DNA of 55,998 nucleotides from Cognatundibacterium oligocarboniphilum. GTDB lineage: Bacteria > Pseudomonadota > Gammaproteobacteria > Burkholderiales > Burkholderiaceae_D. The notes under the pieces are model-generated. The model searched no databases. It saw nothing but the letters and a program-made list of their open reading frames with translations, and was not told the DNA's origin. Positions within the stretch are counted from its first letter, which is position 1. Every line of letters starts with the position of its first letter. The stretch is taken from assembly GCF_013377855.1 (NCBI RefSeq), contig NZ_JABXYJ010000004.1:380942-436939 (forward strand), read 5' to 3'. A program made the position numbers and the translations under genes. This document shows positions 25,515-35,060 of the stretch, piece after piece.

Positions 25515-26792
25515 ATGTTTTTGGTGATTCTCCGGCTGTTGCCGGTGTTGCTGCTATTGCTGAATACCGCGTGCGTTCAGCAGCCTTTGTCTTCTGGGCG
25601 GCCGGGTTCGCCGGCGTCACAGCCAATGTTGGCGGAACACCGGCCGCCGGTGATTCTGATTTCCATCGACGGTTTCAGGCCGGATTATCTGCAACGTCAT
25701 GTCACGCCGCAGCTCAATGCGCTCGCAGCGCAGGGAACGCGGGCTGCTTTCATGCGCCCTTCTTTTCCGTCGATCACTTTTCCTAACCATTACACACTGG
25801 TTACCGGATTGCGTCCCGATCATCACGGACTGGTCGGCAACACCATGACCGATCCCGCCATTCCCGGTGTGCGCTTTACTCTTGGCAACCGCGATGCGGT
25901 GACTGACCGCCGCTGGTGGGACCAGGCTGAGCCGGTCTGGGTGACTGCTGAGAAGCAGGGCGTGCGTACGGCAACCATGTTCTGGCCGGGATCGGAGGCG
26001 GACATTCACGGCGTCCGTCCGTCGGAGTGGCGGGTATTTGACGGCAAAGTGCCGCCTGCAGCGCGGGTCGATACGGTATTGCAATGGCTGGATCAGCCTG
26101 CCGGCAAGCGGCCGGATTTTCTGACTCTGTATTTTGACGATGTGGACCATGCCGGTCACGAATTTGGTCCGGATGCGGCGCAGACCACCGAGGCCGTGGC
26201 TGTCGTCGATCAGGCTGTCGGTCGCCTGGTCAGCGGTCTGCAGGCGCGTCGCATTACCGCCAATCTGATCATTGTGTCTGATCATGGTATGGCCGCCACC
26301 AGCGAACAGCGCATGATTTATCTGGATACAATCCTGCCGCCCGACAGTATCCACGTGGTCACTGTTGGCGCCTATGCCGGTCTGGAGCCTGCAGCCGGGC
26401 AGCAGGCCATCGTTAACAATAGTTTGCTGCAAGCACATCCGCACATGACCTGCTGGGAGAAACAGCACATCCCGGCGCGCTATGTCTATGGCAGCAATGC
26501 CCGGGTGCCGGCAATCATCTGTCTGGCGGAGAGCGGCTGGCTGATTCTGCCAGATCACAAAATGAAATTTTCCGCAAATGGCGGCACACATGGCTACGAT
26601 CCTGATACACCGGATATGGCGGCGCTGTTCATTGCCAATGGACCGGCATTTCAGGCCGGCGTCGTGCTGCCTGCCATCGATAATGTCGATGTGTATCCTT
26701 TGCTGATGCAGCTGACAGGCGTACCCGCATTGCCATCGGACGGCGATATCCGGGCGACTGCTGCAGCGTTGCGACCACTGCCGCAGCACTGA
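25515..26792 (+). CDS. ectonucleotide pyrophosphatase/phosphodiesterase (NPP) family lipoprotein
   Basis: A 425-residue lipoprotein with a signal ending LLNTAC (Cys20). It belongs to the alkaline-phosphatase superfamily NPP group. The metal and nucleophile sites are clear: SIDGFRPDYL (Asp52), SFPSITFPNHYTLVTGL with nucleophile Thr88, YFDDVDHAGHEFGPD, IVSDHGM and THGYD. The enzymes split phosphodiester or pyrophosphate bonds of nucleotides and related molecules using two zinc ions, here on the outside of the cytoplasm. The start at 25515 has CAGGAAA a few bases upstream; frames that begin earlier lack a proper signal. It is possibly a phosphate scavenger. No Pho box was identified. Confidence 0.9.
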   Translation: MFLVILRLLPVLLLLLNTACVQQPLSSGRPGSPASQPMLAEHRPPVILISIDGFRPDYLQRHVTPQLNALAAQGTRAAFMRPSFPSITFPNHYTLVTGLRPDHHGLVGNTMTDPAIPGVRFTLGNRDAVTDRRWWDQAEPVWVTAEKQGVRTATMFWPGSEADIHGVRPSEWRVFDGKVPPAARVDTVLQWLDQPAGKRPDFLTLYFDDVDHAGHEFGPDAAQTTEAVAVVDQAVGRLVSGLQARRITANLIIVSDHGMAATSEQRMIYLDTILPPDSIHVVTVGAYAGLEPAAGQQAIVNNSLLQAHPHMTCWEKQHIPARYVYGSNARVPAIICLAESGWLILPDHKMKFSANGGTHGYDPDTPDMAALFIANGPAFQAGVVLPAIDNVDVYPLLMQLTGVPALPSDGDIRATAAALRPLPQH

Positions 26793-26882
26793 CGACGACA
26801 GAAACCGCAGGCAGATTTTGGATGCCGCTATCTAATCCTTTGCGGCACAATGGTTGCCCCACTGATCTGAAGCGATCCTCCG

Positions 26883-27938
26883 ATGTCTGCTGCCTTCCAG
26901 AATCCGCCTGTTCATCTGTCTGCCGATACGCCGTCCAATGCTTCATTGCCGCCGGCCCCCGTCACTTTACTGGATGAATCCGGAATCCCGCATTTCGGGC
27001 AGTTTGCCGGTAGCGTTGCCAGCCTGGACTGGTCCGGTCTGGCGCAGCCATATCGCCGTTCCGCCTGGTGGCAGCGCCTGCATCACAAACGCTGGCAATA
27101 TGTGGCGCTGGCTACGGAGCAGATATTCTGTGCTGTTGCCATTGTGGATGTCGGCTGGACCAATACCGCTTTTGCCTATGTGTTTGACCGTCAGCAACGG
27201 CGACTGCTGGGCAGTTTTTCGCAGGATGGCTTGCCGGGGCTGACGGCGCACCTGAACAATTGTCCGGCTGATGGCGTAGCCAGTCATTTCCGGTTTTTGG
27301 GAAACAGCATCCGTTTCTGGCATAACGCTCAGCAACAGTGTTATCAGCTGATCGTGGATGCCGGTGGTTGCCAGATCCGGGCGCAGCTGTTGCCTGCCAC
27401 GGCGGCACCCAGCCTGCTGGCGATCGGCACCGTGGCAGACAATGTGCACGCCACCTGCAAATCTGCCGGCATGCCGTTGCGCGGTGAAGTTCGCGTTGGG
27501 CAGCACAGTTTTAGTCTGGATCAGGGCTGCGGCAGCTACGATTACAGTAATGGTTTTCTGGAACGTGAAACTTCCTGGCGCTGGGCTTCTGCGCATGATA
27601 CGGCAGGGGGTTTTAATCTGCAGTCAGGTTATTTTGGCGATCAGGAAAATGCGTTGTGGCTGGATGGCCGACTGATTCCGCTGGCGCGCGCCGACTTTGC
27701 TTACGATGCCGGCCAGCCGATGCGTCCCTGGCATATCACTACCGCTGATGGCTTACTGGATGTATATTTTCATCCGGAAGGCATGCGTGCCGAAAATAAA
27801 AATCTCCTGATTGCCGCCAGTCGCTATGTGCAGCCGATCGGCACCTTTGAGGGCTGGGTTCGCGCCAGTCCGGAAGCGACGCCACGCCGCATCAGCCATC
27901 TGGCCGGTGTCACGGAAGACCATTTTTCGCGCTGGTGA
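26883..27938 (+). CDS. DUF2804 family protein
   Basis: A 351-residue protein matching DUF2804 in order of motifs: the N-terminal LLDESGIPHFGQFAG, then HHKRWQYVALAT, IVDVGWTNTAFAYVFD, the GCGSYDYSNGFLERETSWRWAS region and a C-terminal YFHPEGMRAENKNLLI and YVQPIGTFEGWV. The family is thought to adopt a lipocalin-like double beta-sandwich, but no function is established. There is no signal peptide. The start lacks a clear ribosome site. It lies 90 bases after the phosphodiesterase gene on the same strand and could share its transcript. Confidence 0.8.
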   Translation: MSAAFQNPPVHLSADTPSNASLPPAPVTLLDESGIPHFGQFAGSVASLDWSGLAQPYRRSAWWQRLHHKRWQYVALATEQIFCAVAIVDVGWTNTAFAYVFDRQQRRLLGSFSQDGLPGLTAHLNNCPADGVASHFRFLGNSIRFWHNAQQQCYQLIVDAGGCQIRAQLLPATAAPSLLAIGTVADNVHATCKSAGMPLRGEVRVGQHSFSLDQGCGSYDYSNGFLERETSWRWASAHDTAGGFNLQSGYFGDQENALWLDGRLIPLARADFAYDAGQPMRPWHITTADGLLDVYFHPEGMRAENKNLLIAASRYVQPIGTFEGWVRASPEATPRRISHLAGVTEDHFSRW

Positions 27939-28101
27939 GTGGTCATCGGTATCCGCCGCTCGCAGTTGCCGTGATGCAGACCTGATCCAGATCAGGAAAA
28001 ATATTGCACAGACAGTCAATCTGCAGCAGGTTTGATCTGGTCGGTGTCGGCACTTTGCGTGTCATGCTACAAGACAGTTTTTCTCTGTCTGGTGCATCAT
28101 C

Positions 28102-29247
28102 ATGCTGACATTGCAACTGAATCAATTTTCCCTTGAAGATTTTCTGGCAAATTACTGGCAGCAAAAGCCGGTGTTGATCCGGCAGGGGTTTCCCGGCTGG
28201 CAGGACCTGATCAGTCCGGATGAGCTGGCGGGACTGGCATGCGAGCCCCAGATTGAGTCGCGTCTGATCTGCCGGAAAGCCGGGCAATGGCAGGCGCAGA
28301 ACGGACCGTTTGAGCAATACGGTCATCTGGGTGAACGTGACTGGACGCTGGTGGTGCAGGCGGTCGACCACTGGTCGCCGGAGGTGGCGGCGCTGGTGCA
28401 GGCGTTTATGTTTATTCCGCAATGGCGATTTGACGATGTGATGATCAGTTATGCGGTACCCGGCGGTGGCGTCGGCCCGCACATTGATTTGTACGATGTG
28501 TTTATCTGCCAGGGTTCGGGTAGGCGGCGCTGGCGGGTTGGTGAACGCGGCCCGCACCGGCAATTTGTTGCGCATGCCTGTCTGTTGCACACTGATCCGT
28601 TTGAGCCGGTGATCGATGCTGAGCTGACAGCGGGCGATATTCTGTACATCCCGCCCGGTTTTCCGCATGACGGTGTGACGCTGGAACATTCCATGAGTTT
28701 TTCGGTTGGATTTCGCAGTCAACCTGCCCGTAATATGATCAGCGGACTGGCCGATTACCTGATTGATCACGAGCTCGGCACCGGGCTGATCCACGATCCG
28801 GGACGTCCGCGTCAGCGGCATCCGGGGCAGATCAATGCCAGCGATTTCGGATTGATCCGGCAGCAGATGCAGGCGGTTCTGAGTGATGCAGCGCTGATGG
28901 CAGACTTTACCGGTGCCATGCTGTCGGTTACCAAATGCGAACTGGATCTGCAGGCGCTGGAGTGGCCCTTAAACAGCGCGGAATTGCTGTCTCGTCTGCA
29001 GCAGGCGGCGCTGGTACGTACCGGCGGCCTGCGTTGCCTGTATCTGCAGGAAAATATTGCACAGGGCATTTGTTATATCGACGGTGAAAAATACGTTTTC
29101 TCAGCCGGATGTGTTCCTGCACTGATCAATCTGTGTGACCAGAGCTGGATTGACGCTGCCCAGCTGGGCGAGGCGTTGCAGGACATGGATTTTGTGGAAG
29201 CGCTGCTGGGTTGGGTCAATAAGGGGTATTGGTATTTTGATGAATAA
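28102..29247 (+). CDS. roxA: ribosomal protein uL16 arginine hydroxylase RoxA (YcfD-type, JmjC cupin)
   Basis: A 381-residue Fe(II)/2-oxoglutarate oxygenase. The JmjC core carries SYAVPGGGVGPHIDLYDVF with iron ligands His127 and Asp129, followed by QGSGRRRWRVGE, a hallmark of YcfD/RoxA. The third ligand is His189 in IPPGFPHDG. YcfD hydroxylates an arginine of ribosomal protein L16. The C-terminal part (about 210-381) holds the dimerisation and winged-helix-like domains. The length is normal. The ribosome site is weak. It ends next to a shared terminator with the convergent flavoprotein gene. Confidence 0.88.
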   Translation: MLTLQLNQFSLEDFLANYWQQKPVLIRQGFPGWQDLISPDELAGLACEPQIESRLICRKAGQWQAQNGPFEQYGHLGERDWTLVVQAVDHWSPEVAALVQAFMFIPQWRFDDVMISYAVPGGGVGPHIDLYDVFICQGSGRRRWRVGERGPHRQFVAHACLLHTDPFEPVIDAELTAGDILYIPPGFPHDGVTLEHSMSFSVGFRSQPARNMISGLADYLIDHELGTGLIHDPGRPRQRHPGQINASDFGLIRQQMQAVLSDAALMADFTGAMLSVTKCELDLQALEWPLNSAELLSRLQQAALVRTGGLRCLYLQENIAQGICYIDGEKYVFSAGCVPALINLCDQSWIDAAQLGEALQDMDFVEALLGWVNKGYWYFDE

Positions 29248-29324
29248 GTGGATAGCAGGATAATGCGGCCGGTCGATACGCTGACCGGTGGCTTGCCAGC
29301 CAGTCAATCAAGCGGAACAGACAT

Positions 29325-29355
29325 AAAAAACGCTGCCGGACAGGGCAGCGTTTTT
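29325..29355. terminator. bidirectional Rho-independent terminator
   Basis: CGCTGCC (29331-29337) pairs with GGCAGCG (29344-29350), flanked by As on the left and Ts on the right. It serves roxA (+) and the converging flavoprotein gene (-). Confidence 0.88.
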
Positions 29356-29385
29356 GTTGATAGAAGTGCGTTTATTTCTGCCGGT

Positions 29386-30639
29386 TCAGGCTGCCTGCTC
29401 CGGCAGGGCGATCTGGTTGTCCGTGCTGAACTGGTAATCATGGAACACGTGTTCGGCGCTCAGAATCTGGTAACTGCCGTCGGCCAGCTTGCGGGTCGTG
29501 TCTTTCAGACGATAAGTGGTCTGACCGCAGGTCCAGCAGTTGAAGTTACGCATGTGCGTGCAGAGACAGGTTTTGTCCATGACCGAGATTTTCTTGGCAT
29601 CCGGATGCAGCGCCACTTCACGGTTATATGAAGTGATGTAGGCGCAGTTGCCGTTGCCATCCAGCAGATAGCCGTAAGATTCGCAGCCCGGACGGATGCC
29701 GTCGCCGATGGCCGGCGTATTTTTCAGCATGCGCATCGGATAGCCGGTCGGGGAAATATGATTGACTTCGATATCGTCTTCGCTGGCTTTAAAATATTCC
29801 TGCTTCACGCTGTCAGGCAGGCCGCATTCTTTGGTGACGGTAAAGCGGGTCGCAACCTGCACGCCGGACGCGCCGTGTTCCAGGAAGGAGACCGCATCGC
29901 TGCCGGTGAAAATACCGCCTGCCGCAATCAGCGGGATATCGAGTTTTTCTGCCTGCAGCCATTGATGGATTTCCGTGATGATGGTCTGCAGATCGTATTC
30001 CGCCCAGTCGTCGCCGAAGCCGAGGTGACCGCCAGCCAGCGGACCTTCCACCACGACATAATCAGGCAGCCGGTCGAGCTTCGCGTTTTTGCGCAGGAAC
30101 AGCTGCAGCGCGCGCAAGGACGAGACAATGATGCCCAGCTTGGCTTCGCGGAAACGCGGATGACCGGCCATCAGTCCAAACGAGCCCAGATGCAGACCAG
30201 CGCTCAGGGTGATGCCATCGATGCCGGCGTCGAGTGCTGCTTCGAGGCGTACTTTCAGAGTTTCCTTGGGCGCGTTCATGGTCAGCTTTTCCATGCAGTT
30301 CACGAAGATCATGCCCTTGCCCTGCTTGGCTTCCATGGTCTTGCCGACATGCATGCGGGTCGCTTCGGCCAGATGTTCCAGATTGAATTTGATATTGGTC
30401 TTGTCGGAATTGTTGATGTTGTACTTGTAGAATTTAGTTTTTTCCTTGACGAAACTGGTATCGAAACGGCGGTCGGACACATCGTGCACCATCGCATCGG
30501 AAATATGGCCGATGCCACCCAGACGCGCAGCTTCCAGCGCCAGCTCGGCAGTGGAGATATCAACACCCATCCCACCAATCATGATAGGAACCAGTTCATC
30601 TTTGCCTAACTTCAGGCGGAAATCATCTACTCGTTTCAT
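29386..30639 (-). CDS. nitronate monooxygenase / 2-nitropropane dioxygenase family flavoprotein with Cys-rich C-terminus
   Basis: A 417-residue FMN-dependent TIM-barrel protein. It shows PIMIGGMGVDIS near the N-terminus, VVEGPLAGGHLGFGDD (about 195-210), IPLIAAGGIFTG and GASGVQVATRF in the phosphate-binding region. The family includes nitronate monooxygenases and FabK-like enoyl reductases. The last third is unusual for the simple enzymes: it carries GCESYG, NCAYI and the cluster CLCTHMRNFNCWTCG, which may bind a metal or iron-sulfur cluster. The ATG at 30639 has AAGGA six bases upstream and is preferred over a GTG at 30654. Exact reaction unknown. Confidence 0.8.
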   Translation of the reverse strand: MKRVDDFRLKLGKDELVPIMIGGMGVDISTAELALEAARLGGIGHISDAMVHDVSDRRFDTSFVKEKTKFYKYNINNSDKTNIKFNLEHLAEATRMHVGKTMEAKQGKGMIFVNCMEKLTMNAPKETLKVRLEAALDAGIDGITLSAGLHLGSFGLMAGHPRFREAKLGIIVSSLRALQLFLRKNAKLDRLPDYVVVEGPLAGGHLGFGDDWAEYDLQTIITEIHQWLQAEKLDIPLIAAGGIFTGSDAVSFLEHGASGVQVATRFTVTKECGLPDSVKQEYFKASEDDIEVNHISPTGYPMRMLKNTPAIGDGIRPGCESYGYLLDGNGNCAYITSYNREVALHPDAKKISVMDKTCLCTHMRNFNCWTCGQTTYRLKDTTRKLADGSYQILSAEHVFHDYQFSTDNQIALPEQAA

Positions 30640-31226
30640 TGCTATCCTTGACACATTGATAAGGTCACACCCGCATGCCGCTGAAAAATTGGAGTGAAGC
30701 CACCACTCGAATGGATGGCGCCCCAGATTGTAAGCCAGCCTCGGTTTATGCTGTAAATAAATTTAATCGCTGTAAAACGGGTATTGCTGCATCCAAAAAC
30801 CGGATTTTCCGGGCAAAAAAATGCGGAGAATCTGAATTTGGATGATATTGCTGAAAAGTGGGCGAAGAAGCATGAATAATGATGGTTGTTAGACTCCATT
30901 GCCGGTGGTAAGGTTCATCTCTGTTGCTCCGTAAGTGGCAACTGTTGCTGCCGGTCAGGTTTTCTTTCTGTGAGAAACTTGATATCGCGCAAACCGGCCT
31001 GTGGGAATTTCGCCGCTCTTGCCTCTGCCTTGTGCCGGTCAGTCTGTTATCCGTGCCGCCTGTTTTGACAGGCTTTTCCTGTTGCAGGTGGTGTCGCCGT
31101 TGGCATAACTCAAGTCTCGCGGGCATAATTTTTCTGATCGACATACTCCCTGGAGTATATTTAAATCTCCTTTGTTTATCAGGAGGATGGGCCATATTTC
31201 CTGCATACTCCCCCTGATTTTGGTCA
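30640..31226. other. intergenic region, no gene seen
   Basis: About 590 bases upstream of the flavoprotein gene and downstream of the PhoD gene. Frames here are short, without ribosome sites or recognisable domains. It presumably contains the flavoprotein promoter. No RNA element was recognised. Confidence 0.45.
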
Positions 31227-31227
31227 T

Positions 31228-31268
31228 AAAAAAACCGCACCACACACCGGTTGGTGGATGATGCGGTT
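31228..31268 (-). terminator. Rho-independent terminator after the PhoD-type gene
   Basis: Read on the - strand, AACCGCA and TGCGGTT (31262-31268 with 31233-31239) form the outer stem, with an inner CCAC/GTGG pairing, followed by a run of Ts. It lies about 20 bases beyond the phosphatase stop codon. Confidence 0.75.
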
Positions 31269-31287
31269 GGCAGATCCTGCGAAACGG

Positions 31288-33834
31288 TTAACTGATGCTG
31301 ACCGCTGCCTTGCCGCTGGCAACCGTTGCCGTCGTCACGCGTGCCACGACATTGCCTGGCGCGGTCATGTTGCCGGTATTCACCAGCTTATTGACCTGCT
31401 TGAATTGCACCACGAAGCTGCCCGGTGTGACGGTTGCCACGGCGTAGCCCTGGGCATCGGCATTGATATGCGCCAGCCACGGATTGCTGTTCAATGCAGA
31501 CAACTGCTGCGCCAGCCCGAGCAGGTTGGTGTTGAACGCGCTGTTGGTTTTCAGGCTCGCCAAAATTGCGGCGACGGTACCGCTTAGTACCGCGCCTTCC
31601 GGCACGCCCTGCGCAGCGAGTGCGCCGGTCAGCTGAACGCGGATCTGTTCCAGCAGACCATCCACGGTCGGTGCTGCCTTACCCATGGTGTAGTCCAGCA
31701 GGTTGACGTTGATGTTGACGGTGCCGACATTCGGTACCGGGATGCTGAGCGGGTAGGACACGATGGTCGCCAGCCCGGTCGAACCTGCACCGGCTTTCAT
31801 GTAGCTGAAGAAGGAATCCGAACTGATCCCTGCTGTCACCAGATCGACCATCGCTGGCGTACCGCCGCCGGTGGCATCGAAATCGCTGTTGACGGTACCG
31901 GCGAAGAAGCCGTGAATATCGCCGGTAACGGCAACCACGTTGGAAATCTTGTTGTTCAGCAGATGCGCCATCAGGTTTTTGCGTTCAGCGTTATAGCCGT
32001 CCCACTGATCGCAGTTCAGCAGGAATTTGGTGAAGTACGCAGACAGTGCAGCCTGTTGCCCGGAAGCGATGACGAACTGGGAATTCTGCTTGTTGGCCTG
32101 CACATCCGGTTTGATATAGCCAAACGCAATAACTTGCGCGGCAGCGCCGATCTGGGTAGCGGTTCCGGCAGCGGCAGCCGATTTCGCAGTGTTATAGGCA
32201 GCAACCGCAATCCCTGCCTGTGTGGTGCTGAGTCCGGCGGCAACCGCTGCGGCAAGCGTATTGCCACCCTGGGTGTCGGCAGTGGCGATCGCCACACCGG
32301 CTCCGGCAGCAGTGCTCTGGCTGGCGCCGGCAGTGGCAGCAGCCACCAGTGCGGCGGCGACCAGCACATTGCCGCCCAGCGCCGGGTTGCTGAGTGCCGT
32401 GGTGATGCTGCCTGCGACAGTGGAGATGGCATTGAGCGCGATCAGTGTGGCAATCGCATCTGTGCCGTTCAGGCCCATGCGCATCAGGCAGACTTCATTG
32501 CCCCAGACTTTCCAGGTATTGGAGGAATTCTGCATTTTGTTTTTCCACCAGTCGCGCTGGGTTTGACCCAGCATCGTGTTGTAGGCCAGCGGATCGGAAG
32601 TCATGGCGGTGGCAGTGGTGATTTCCTGCGCTTCGAGCATGTTGTACACATTCTGCGGCACGATATAGCGTGAGCCGATGCTGTTGTTCAGCGGCTTGCC
32701 GGTCGCCGGATTGTAGATCGATTCCGGCACCACATGGTCGGAACGGTACAGACGTTCATCCGTCATGATCAGCTGCATCAGATTGCCGAACTGGAAATCG
32801 CGGTAAATCTGGATATTCTGGAAGCCGGTTGCAGCAGAGTCGAAATTCACATCGGCAGGCATGTATTCAAACCATGCCTGATTCGCGGAGCGGCGACGGG
32901 TTGGCTGATGGATATTCTGGCCTTGCGCATCGAGGCTGTTGTTGTCATATGTGATCGCATCCTGCCAGCCATCGTCGGAAAACTCATGGTCATCCCAGAT
33001 CGCGATATAGGCAAACCGTTCATGGACGGCTTGCTGGCGCGGGTCACTGCGGTACATTTTGTACAGATAACGGTAATCGGCCAGCGTAGTGGCATATTTG
33101 GCTTTGGTCGGTGCACCGCTGGCGTCATTCATGACGGTGCCGTCCGGCAGTTGCAATGCGATGTGGCTACTTTCCACAGGGGCAGTCTGAAAAGCAGCAC
33201 CGACGGTTTCGTAAATGTAGTCGCCCAGATGGATGATGAAATCCAGATTTTCGTTCTTTGCAATATTCGAAAACGCACCCCAGTGATTCACGCTCCAGTC
33301 CTGGCAGGTGATATACGCAAACTGCACCTGAGAAACATTGCTGCCGGCTGCCGGTGCGGTCTTGAAACGACCAACGTTGGAACGCACGTCGCCGGCGATG
33401 AACTGGTAGAAGTAAGTCTGACCCGGTGTCAGGCCGGTGACTTTGCTGCGCACCGTGTTGTCGTAAGCGGCGAGTACGGATAAACGGGTATCGACAATGG
33501 TGCTGCCGGTCAGTGCAGTATTGCTGCCGAGCAGGGCGCTGTTGTCGGCGGCGGTGACGATCAGACGGATAGAGACATCATTGCCGGCAGGCGCAGGTGC
33601 TGCCACATCCACGCTGGATGGCACCACACGCGTCCACAGCACAGCGCTGTCAGGGCGCGGATCGCCGGAGGCAACGCTTTGCGGGAATTTCCAGCTGCCG
33701 CCGCTGGCTGCGGGCAGGTCAGAACCGCTGCTGGCCTGGCTGGCTGCTGTGCCACCGCCGCATGCAGTCAGGCCGCCGCTGGCAACGCTGACTGAGAAAA
33801 AACCGCCGTATTTTAAAAACTGTCTTCTATCCAA
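31288..33834 (-). CDS. PhoD-type alkaline phosphatase with Tat signal and large Ala-rich insertions
   Basis: An 848-residue exported phosphodiesterase/phosphatase of the PhoD family. The Tat signal starts at the first residues (DRRQFLKYGG) and ends before a Cys in GGLTACGGG. The N-terminal beta domain runs to about residue 165. Metal-site motifs follow: HLGDYIYET (202-210), IWDDHEFSDDGW (279-290) and VTGDIHGFFAG (636-646). About 140 residues at 458-598 are Ala-rich and inserted into the catalytic domain; a second non-family stretch is at about 690-790. A TTG start at 33834 is proposed: AAGGAG lies six bases upstream and it gives a proper Tat signal. The ATG at 33870 lacks a near ribosome site. 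Confidence 0.8.
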   Translation of the reverse strand: MDRRQFLKYGGFFSVSVASGGLTACGGGTAASQASSGSDLPAASGGSWKFPQSVASGDPRPDSAVLWTRVVPSSVDVAAPAPAGNDVSIRLIVTAADNSALLGSNTALTGSTIVDTRLSVLAAYDNTVRSKVTGLTPGQTYFYQFIAGDVRSNVGRFKTAPAAGSNVSQVQFAYITCQDWSVNHWGAFSNIAKNENLDFIIHLGDYIYETVGAAFQTAPVESSHIALQLPDGTVMNDASGAPTKAKYATTLADYRYLYKMYRSDPRQQAVHERFAYIAIWDDHEFSDDGWQDAITYDNNSLDAQGQNIHQPTRRRSANQAWFEYMPADVNFDSAATGFQNIQIYRDFQFGNLMQLIMTDERLYRSDHVVPESIYNPATGKPLNNSIGSRYIVPQNVYNMLEAQEITTATAMTSDPLAYNTMLGQTQRDWWKNKMQNSSNTWKVWGNEVCLMRMGLNGTDAIATLIALNAISTVAGSITTALSNPALGGNVLVAAALVAAATAGASQSTAAGAGVAIATADTQGGNTLAAAVAAGLSTTQAGIAVAAYNTAKSAAAAGTATQIGAAAQVIAFGYIKPDVQANKQNSQFVIASGQQAALSAYFTKFLLNCDQWDGYNAERKNLMAHLLNNKISNVVAVTGDIHGFFAGTVNSDFDATGGGTPAMVDLVTAGISSDSFFSYMKAGAGSTGLATIVSYPLSIPVPNVGTVNINVNLLDYTMGKAAPTVDGLLEQIRVQLTGALAAQGVPEGAVLSGTVAAILASLKTNSAFNTNLLGLAQQLSALNSNPWLAHINADAQGYAVATVTPGSFVVQFKQVNKLVNTGNMTAPGNVVARVTTATVASGKAAVSIS

Positions 33835-34323
33835 TTTGATCTCCTTGGTGTCAGGACAAATTCCTGCCATGCGGCTGTTTTTGTCCCGGCTCCTCAAAGC
33901 AGGAAGCCGGTGACCGGAAAGCCATGGGGCAGGTCTGTCTGGTATTGTTATCTGGCTAAGTCGCCAGATGCTAACAATATGCTAAAACCTCATAGCCTAG
34001 TCGGCAGTTGTTTCATCCTGATGACAAGTCAGGTAGTGGTTTCTTTCTATGTGAGTGCTTGCTTTCAATTTTATTTTGAAATTTCGCCCAACAGAAAACC
34101 ATGTCATAAAGATCAGCACAACGTGTCCGGTTGGTCGCTGGTGCGTGGTTGCGCAGGTTAACGGAGGAACGATCGGGCATTACCGGATTCTGGATCGGTT
34201 CTGTGATTGCTGTCTTGTGAAACAGGTCTGCATCCGCTGTGCAGATCGGGCAGCGGAGCAATGGGCGGGGCGAAGGGGTGGATACTGTTAGCCGGAGGCG
34301 TGCCGGAATAGATCAGTCAGCCA
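33835..34323. other. intergenic region between tdk and the PhoD gene
   Basis: About 490 bases. It must hold the promoter of the PhoD-type gene on the - strand. The AAGGAG ribosome site for the TTG start is at 33841-33846. One half of a Pho-box-like string occurs near 34103 but in the wrong orientation. No gene or RNA was supported. Confidence 0.45.
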
Positions 34324-34875
34324 TCAGTCGGCGTAAAAACAGCGGCCGCAGACGTGATGATAACGTTCGTTGCCACCAATATCGATCTGGGCACCGCTTT
34401 TCATGCGCTTGCCGCTGGCATCCACACGGATATTCATTGTGGCTTTTTTTCCGCAGGTGCAGATATTTTTGAGTTCTTCTATCGTATCGGCCAGTGCCAG
34501 CAGATAAGTGGAACCCTGAAACGGCTCACCCAGAAAATCACTGCGCAGACCGTAACAGATCACCGGTACACCGCGCACATGCGCCAGCCGGTGCAATTGC
34601 CTGACCTGCTGTGCGGATAAAAACTGCGCCTCATCGACCAGCACGCAATTCACTTGCGGCGCATCCCGGAAAAAATCAAATTCCGCATCAAACACCGCGG
34701 CTGCGCGCTGCGGGCCGAGCCGCGAGGTGACTTTGCCGGTGCCATAACGGTGATCGATGGCGGCGGTGTACACGCAAACCTGCTGCCCCTGCTCTTCGTA
34801 ATTGTGGGCAACTTGCAGCAAGGCGGTGGATTTGCCTGCATTCATCGCGGAGTATCGGAAATAAAGCTTTGCCAC
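34324..34875 (-). CDS. tdk: thymidine kinase
   Basis: A 183-residue type II thymidine kinase, which phosphorylates thymidine to dTMP in the salvage pathway. The P-loop SAMNAGKST is at residues 9-17, the Walker B region is VLVDEAQFL near residue 87, and the lasso-domain zinc ligands appear as CTCGKK and CGRC. The C-terminal region carries SGAQIDIGGNERYHHVC, where the substrate tyrosine lies. The length is normal. The start codon is GTG with only a weak ribosome site. It stands alone and diverges from the heat-shock gene. Confidence 0.93.
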   Translation of the reverse strand: MAKLYFRYSAMNAGKSTALLQVAHNYEEQGQQVCVYTAAIDHRYGTGKVTSRLGPQRAAAVFDAEFDFFRDAPQVNCVLVDEAQFLSAQQVRQLHRLAHVRGVPVICYGLRSDFLGEPFQGSTYLLALADTIEELKNICTCGKKATMNIRVDASGKRMKSGAQIDIGGNERYHHVCGRCFYAD

Positions 34876-35000
34876 AGTGTTCTTTCAGAATGAATTGTCC
34901 CAGATGGGAACGCATGCATGAATTTCAAGTGATCCGGGGGATGCACATTGTAATCATTGTTGCGCCCGCGGTCACGCTGCAAAATTCCGTCATGCCTGCT

Positions 35001-35026
35001 CTTGAAATGACTGACAGCCGCCATAT
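35001..35026 (+). promoter_or_regulatory. sigma-32 heat-shock promoter of hsp20
   Basis: CTTGAAA (35001-35007) matches the sigma-32 -35 element exactly. CGCCATAT (35019-35026) matches the CCCCATNT -10 element at seven of eight positions, after an 11-base spacer. It is 73 bases before the hsp20 start codon. Confidence 0.75.
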
Positions 35027-35060
35027 CTTTGAGCCACAGATGCTCAACGGAGGTCTGTGA

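Noticed and set aside
25617..26789. Long open frame (390 codons) on the - strand
   Set aside because: It is antisense to the NPP phosphodiesterase, which has all catalytic motifs. It is a by-product of codon composition.
31912..32673. Open frame of 253 codons on the + strand, Gly/Ser-rich
   Set aside because: It is the mirror of the Ala-rich insertion in the PhoD-type gene. No ribosome site or family features.
34103..34121. Pho-box-like string before the PhoD-type gene
   Set aside because: Only one half matches the CTGTCATA repeat and the orientation is toward tdk, not the phosphatase gene.
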